NCBI GenBank assembly: GCA_947683425.1
Contig: CANTUQ010000073.1
Location: 5,614,501 to 5,678,500, forward strand
Reading direction: 5' to 3'
Length of the DNA stretch: 64,000 bases
Source of the DNA: Excoecaria cochinchinensis
Taxonomy: Eukaryota; Streptophyta; Magnoliopsida; Malpighiales; Euphorbiaceae
Made by a program: the position numbers and the translations under genes. The notes under the pieces were generated by a model. It saw nothing but the letters and a program-made list of their open reading frames with translations. It did no database searches and was not told the DNA's origin. Positions 60,118 through 64,000 of the stretch are shown piece after piece (position 1 is the stretch's first letter; each line of letters opens with the position of its first letter).

Positions 60118-61720
60118 TGCAATTCTATGCTTTATTTATGTCAATTTTTAGGTTAATTTTGAGTTAAGTAGTTATTATTTTAGGTTGTTTTTGTTTAAAA
60201 TAATCTTAAATCTTTAAATGGACTAAATTGAACTTTTATTGTGTTTTTGTCAAATTTTTAGGTACTTTACATGGCGGTAAGGAGTTTCATACCGCCATGT
60301 AACCATAAAAGTCAAGAATTGCGTGCATATGAGTTTACACGACAGTAAGGGTGTTTCATACCGCCGTATAAACGGGACTATCCGAGATTGATGGAGTTTT
60401 ACACGGTGGGCAGAAACGACCTTACCCCCGTGTAAATCTAGAAGAATTCAGCTGCTATCCAGTAGGTGTTTACACGGCGGTAAGGGTGTTTCATACCGCC
60501 GTGTAAGCCAAACAATTTTCAGAGTTTCATTCCAGTAGCTAGTTACACGGTGGTAAGGTATTTACATACCGCCGTGTAACCTTCTACCTTCAGTTGTGAA
60601 CATGATCTACACGGCGGTAATGGGTTTACATACCGCCGTGTAACCTTAACTGATAAATAGAGGCAAAAATTTCTTTCAAGTGAGTTCTTTTTTCTGGCAC
60701 CTTTTGTATTCATATTTCTCTGTAACTTAGATCTAGGGTTCCATTTTTAGCAATCTTTATACTCAGTTTTTATTGATTTCAATAAATAGCTTCAGATTCT
60801 ATATCTCTCTTTACATTTAGAGTTGTAATAGAGGATTTGGATTGAAGAACATCCACATACTTTGGTGATAATTTTTTTTTCAGATCTAAAATGGGTAATA
60901 TCAACTTCTCTTCATTTAATTCAGTTTTTATTTCAATAATGAGTGAGTAGTTCTTTTTCTTGTTGAGGGATGCCTTGAATCCCTAATAACCATGTAAACA
61001 CTCTATTTGGATGAATTTTTGCATATGCTTCAGTTTTATCTTCTCTAAGCTCATCTGTATGTGATTGATTCTAATGCAAGATTTAGGTTGATTTAGTGTG
61101 ACGATCTGTTGATTGTATTTGATTCATTCAACTTACATATGCTCTGTTCTATTTCTTTTAGTTTTCTGCTGGTTTAATAAATCCGAAATGGCAGTTTAAT
61201 CTGTAGACATCTATTTTAATAGGTTCAGAATGGAAGGGGATAATTGGGCTTAGATGTCTTAATCCAGGAATGGTAGGATTATCTAAGTGTAGGACTTAAG
61301 ACCTGTTTAGAGCTAAGTTATGTGCTGAATTCGGAATGGTAGGTGCATAATTTAGAGAAGTTTAATCCAGAATGGTAGGCTAGGCTGTAAGCTATGTTGT
61401 TCACTGAATTGGCATATGTGTTTGTTTAGTAAGAGCAATTGCATGGTATTATTGGGGAGAATAGGTATTCCTTGGCAAGGCTTTCAATTAATTTCATTAT
61501 AGTTTTACTAGTTTTTGCTTAATTTGCAGTCACTCGATTTAGTAATTTCATTGTTTAACTTCTTAAAGCCAAAAACTCACACAATAACTTGGGATATTCT
61601 TTAGCATAATTTTAACAAATTGATTCTTAATTCACTATTTCCTTGAGTTCGATATTCGCAAGTCTTAATTATACTCGCTATATTACTTGTCGATTCAGTA
61701 CACTTGCTAAGCAACGATCA
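60118..61720 (+). mobile_element. Athila 5' LTR (about 1.6 kb)
   Basis: The left end is placed at TGCAATTCTATG, where copia homology stops. The right end CAACGATCA is followed by AGTTTTT and the Athila-type PBS. It contains the six-hairpin array (60267-60642), a TATA-like GATAAATAG (60652-60660) ten bases after it, and otherwise AT-rich sequence. The left boundary is inferred. Confidence 0.65.
60267..60642 (+). repeat. Array of six hairpin-forming inverted repeats in the Athila LTR
   Basis: Hairpins at 60267-60302, 60335-60371, 60399-60435, 60470-60506, 60543-60579 and about 60607-60642, spaced 64-73 bp. The left arm is TTACACGGCGGTA, the loop 10-11 nt, the right arm TACCGCCGTGTAA. The first copy has TTACATGGCGGTA with TACCGCCATGTAA, so both arms changed together. 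The third copy is decayed; the fifth keeps pairing through G-U. Confidence 0.9.
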
Positions 61721-61727
61721 AGTTTTT

Positions 61728-61744
61728 CACGCCGTTGCCGGGGA
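61728..61744 (+). promoter_or_regulatory. Athila primer binding site
   Basis: CACGCCGTTGCCGGGGA. Differs at its first two bases from the Athila consensus TGGCGCCGTTGCCGGGGA (tRNA-Asp type, from memory). Confidence 0.75.
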
Positions 61745-61833
61745 GTTATGGCATTTTAAAGATTTTGTTTGTTAATTTTATGTGTTTATATTTTATTAAT
61801 ATTTATTTTTATTCTTTTCAGGTGTTAAAGGTG

Positions 61834-63350
61834 TATGAGCAGACGAAGGCTTCAACAATTAATTCCATTTGACCCTGAAATCAAGCGGACTTTTCATCAT
61901 AGGAGGAGGGAGAACAGAGAAAATCAAAATATGAATATCAATCCACCTAATAATGATGGGCCACTCGAGGAACAACAAAGAGAAAGGTAAGAGTAGAATA
62001 TAAGAGATGATCAAAGACTAAGAACCATTAGAGAATATGCTACCCCACGATGGAATGAGGATCAAAGGACTGTCATATTACCTCAAACCAACTATTTTGA
62101 GCTTAAACTAGCTACAATAACTATGGTACAAAGAAATCAGTTCTCAAGGTTAGATAGTGAAGATCCAGTGCAACATTTGGACATTTTCTTGGAGATTAGT
62201 GACACAGTTCAAATTTTAAATGTCTCAATGGATGCTATTTGACTTAAGCTATTTCCATTCATGCTCTTAGGAAAGGCACGAGAATGGCTGTAAATGTTGC
62301 CAAGCTAATCTATAAGATCTTGGGAGCAAATGCAAGAGAAGTTTTTAGTAAGGTTTTTCCCACCAACGAAGACAGGAAACATCAGAAATCATATCTATAA
62401 TTTCCAGCAGCTTTATGAGGAATCATTTCATGAGGCGTGGGAGAGATTCAGAAGACTTTTAAGAAGTTGCCCTCATCATGCAATCGCTATGCATCAACTG
62501 ATGTCTACATTCTATGCGAGTGTCAATTCGATAACTCGATCTCTCCTAGATGCAGCCTCAGGTGGAAGTTTTATGAATAAGGTTTTGGAGGAAGCTTTCT
62601 CACTTCTTGATGAGATGGCCACAAATGAAGCTCAATGGGCTAGTGCAAAGATAATGCACAAGAAACAAGGACACAGAATACACAATATAGATGAGGTAGC
62701 AATGTTGAAGGCTCAAGTAGAACTTATGAGAAATGAGATAAATGGGTTGAAAGTACAAAATGTTTCCTCGTTGTCTCAAAGAGGTGAACATTTCGAAGGA
62801 GATCATATTTTGCATAATACTAGAGGTGGAGACGTTTGAAATCAATTAGTGAATGACATAAATGCTCTTCATAATTACCGGAGGAGTGATCTGTTCAGCA
62901 AAACTTATAACCCAGGGTGGAGGAATCATCCAAATTTTTCCTGGAGGGATGGAAATCAAGCTTCAACTTCTCACAGTCAACCGAGAGCTCCCTTTCACCA
63001 AAATAACAACCATCAGCCAACCCATAACCAAGCTTATCATCAAACACACTTTCAAACACCATACCCCTCATCCCGACATCAAGGACAAAGCTCAAATAAA
63101 CCCCAAGCATATAATCCACTTGGATTCCAACCAAGACCACCTAATCAAGAGAAGAAACCGAACCTTGAAGACATGTTTGCTAGTTTTATGAATAGCCAGC
63201 AATAGTTTATGGCTAGTCAAGAAGCAAGGTGGAAATCACAAGATGGCTGGACGAGGAATCAAGATGCCTCAATCAGAAATTTGGAAACTCAAGTTGGGCA
63301 ACTTTCCAACTCACTCTCCAATAGAACTTAAGGCACGTTTCCTGCAAACG
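61834..63350 (+). pseudogene. Athila gag (several stops)
   Basis: The ATG at 61834 gives MSRRRLQQLIPFDPEIKRTF. The gag core shows HLDIFLEISDTV, LFPFMLLGKAREWL and FFPPTKTGNIRN, an Athila-type capsid, then FHEAWERFRRLLRSCPHH and a Gln/Asn/Pro-rich tail. Stops include TAA at 61988, TGA at about 62240, TAA at 62291, TAA at 62309, TGA at 62837 and TAG at about 63203. The longest open block is 62330-62839. Confidence 0.8.
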
Positions 63351-64000
63351 TGGATTGTAATCCGAAGGAGGAGGCAAAATCAATCTCTTTAAGAAGTGGT
63401 AAGGAAGTCGAGACAAGAAAAAATGAGGTAACAAATGAGATGGAACCTACAGTTGAGGTAAGAGAATTTGACCCTATTTTAGTAAGAGATGCACAAAAGT
63501 TTTGGATAAAGGTAAGAAAGCTATGCATGAAATTGATGAAAGTCGGCTACCTTATCCATCTCTAGCTAGGAAAGAGAAAAAGAATGAACAATTCTCCAAT
63601 TTCATTGAAATGTTTAAAAAGTTGCATATTATTTTGCCATTTGCTGAAGCTTTGTTACATATGCCTAAATATGCAAAATTCATGAAGGAGCTATGTTCTA
63701 ATAAAAAGAAGCTAGAGGGGTGTGGCACAGTACAATTGTCTGAAAATTGTAGTGCAATTATTTTGAACAAAATTCTTGCTAAATTAGAAGATTCTGGTAG
63801 TTTTACATTACCATGTGAATTAGGAAGGAGTTTTATGGGTCAAGCTTTATGTGACTTAGGGGCAAGCATAAATTTGATGCCTTACTCATTATGCAGGAAA
63901 GTGAATTTGGGTGATATCACGGAGATAAGAATGACTCTTTAACTAGCCGATAGATCCATGAAAATGGGTATTATAGAGGACTTGCTTGTTAAGGTGGGAA
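63351..64000 (+). pseudogene. Athila gag-protease junction and aspartic protease
   Basis: Contains KEEAKSISLRSGKE, a landmark just after gag in Athila. A frameshift between about 63502 and 63560 leads to the 63502-63942 block (FIEMFKKLHIILPFAEAL, YAKFMKELCSNKKKLE) and the protease active site ALCDLGASINLMPYSL, the normal Asp-Leu-Gly-Ala form of this lineage. A TAA at 63940-63942 follows before the edge of the window. Confidence 0.8.

Larger units (their letters stand above)
61721..64000 (+). mobile_element. Athila (Ty3/gypsy) internal region, running off the right edge
   Basis: PBS, then gag and protease. It is inserted into the copia element at 60117/60118, so it is younger than that copy. 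RT, integrase and the 3' LTR lie beyond 64000. Confidence 0.82.

Overview
The window is plant nuclear DNA, almost certainly from a dicot and judged only from gene and repeat content; the species cannot be named. It holds one intact-looking host gene, a DRM2-type de novo cytosine methyltransferase (about 50.76-55.99 kb, + strand, 11 coding exons). The rest is dense, nested LTR retrotransposons and two remnants of endogenous pararetrovirus (Caulimoviridae-like). No tRNA, rRNA or CRISPR was seen.

Layout. 1-20.6 kb is a minus-strand stack of Ty3/gypsy elements of the Tat (Ogre/Retand-like) lineage. They share an LTR end, a primer binding site (PBS) of the type TGGCGACTCC-CTGGGGA, and a conserved untranslated leader. 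Tat-1 (1-7724) carries decayed gag-pro-RT-RNaseH-aRNaseH-integrase and runs off the left edge. Tat-2 (6316-15629) keeps gag but has lost nearly all of pol, and it shares its 3' LTR with Tat-1. Tat-3 (15630-17220) is LTR plus leader only. Tat-4 (17221 to at least 20640) is LTR, leader and the start of gag. 22.1-23.7 kb is a separate 1.56-kb LTR with an iMet-type PBS. 23.7-24.2 kb is a pararetroviral RNase H remnant. 24.2-28.2 kb is AT-rich with no recognisable gene. 28.2-31.3 kb is a Tat 3' LTR with its internal repeats.

32.0-46.3 kb is a complete but coding-dead Tat element (Tat-6, + strand) with two LTRs of about 2.7-2.9 kb, a PBS, a polypurine tract (PPT), a near-perfect 5-bp target duplication and a 69-bp tandem array. 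A candidate solo LTR of another family is nested inside it. 46.3-46.9 kb is a perfect direct/inverted triplication. 47.2-48.9 kb is a second pararetroviral remnant, including what looks like its pregenomic promoter, about 2.4 kb upstream of the methyltransferase start codon. Downstream of the gene, a Ty1/copia element (57.2-60.1 kb, decayed by nonsense changes only) is interrupted by an Athila element (60.1 kb to the right edge). The Athila LTR carries six regularly spaced hairpins just upstream of its TATA-like box.

How it fits together. The methyltransferase belongs to the family that methylates transposons through RNA-directed DNA methylation. Many of the nonsense changes in the surrounding elements are C-to-T (CAG/CAA/CGA to stop), the pattern expected from deamination of methylated cytosine. 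No element in the window looks able to move by itself. All boundaries come from reading the sequence by eye; no alignment or database search was run.
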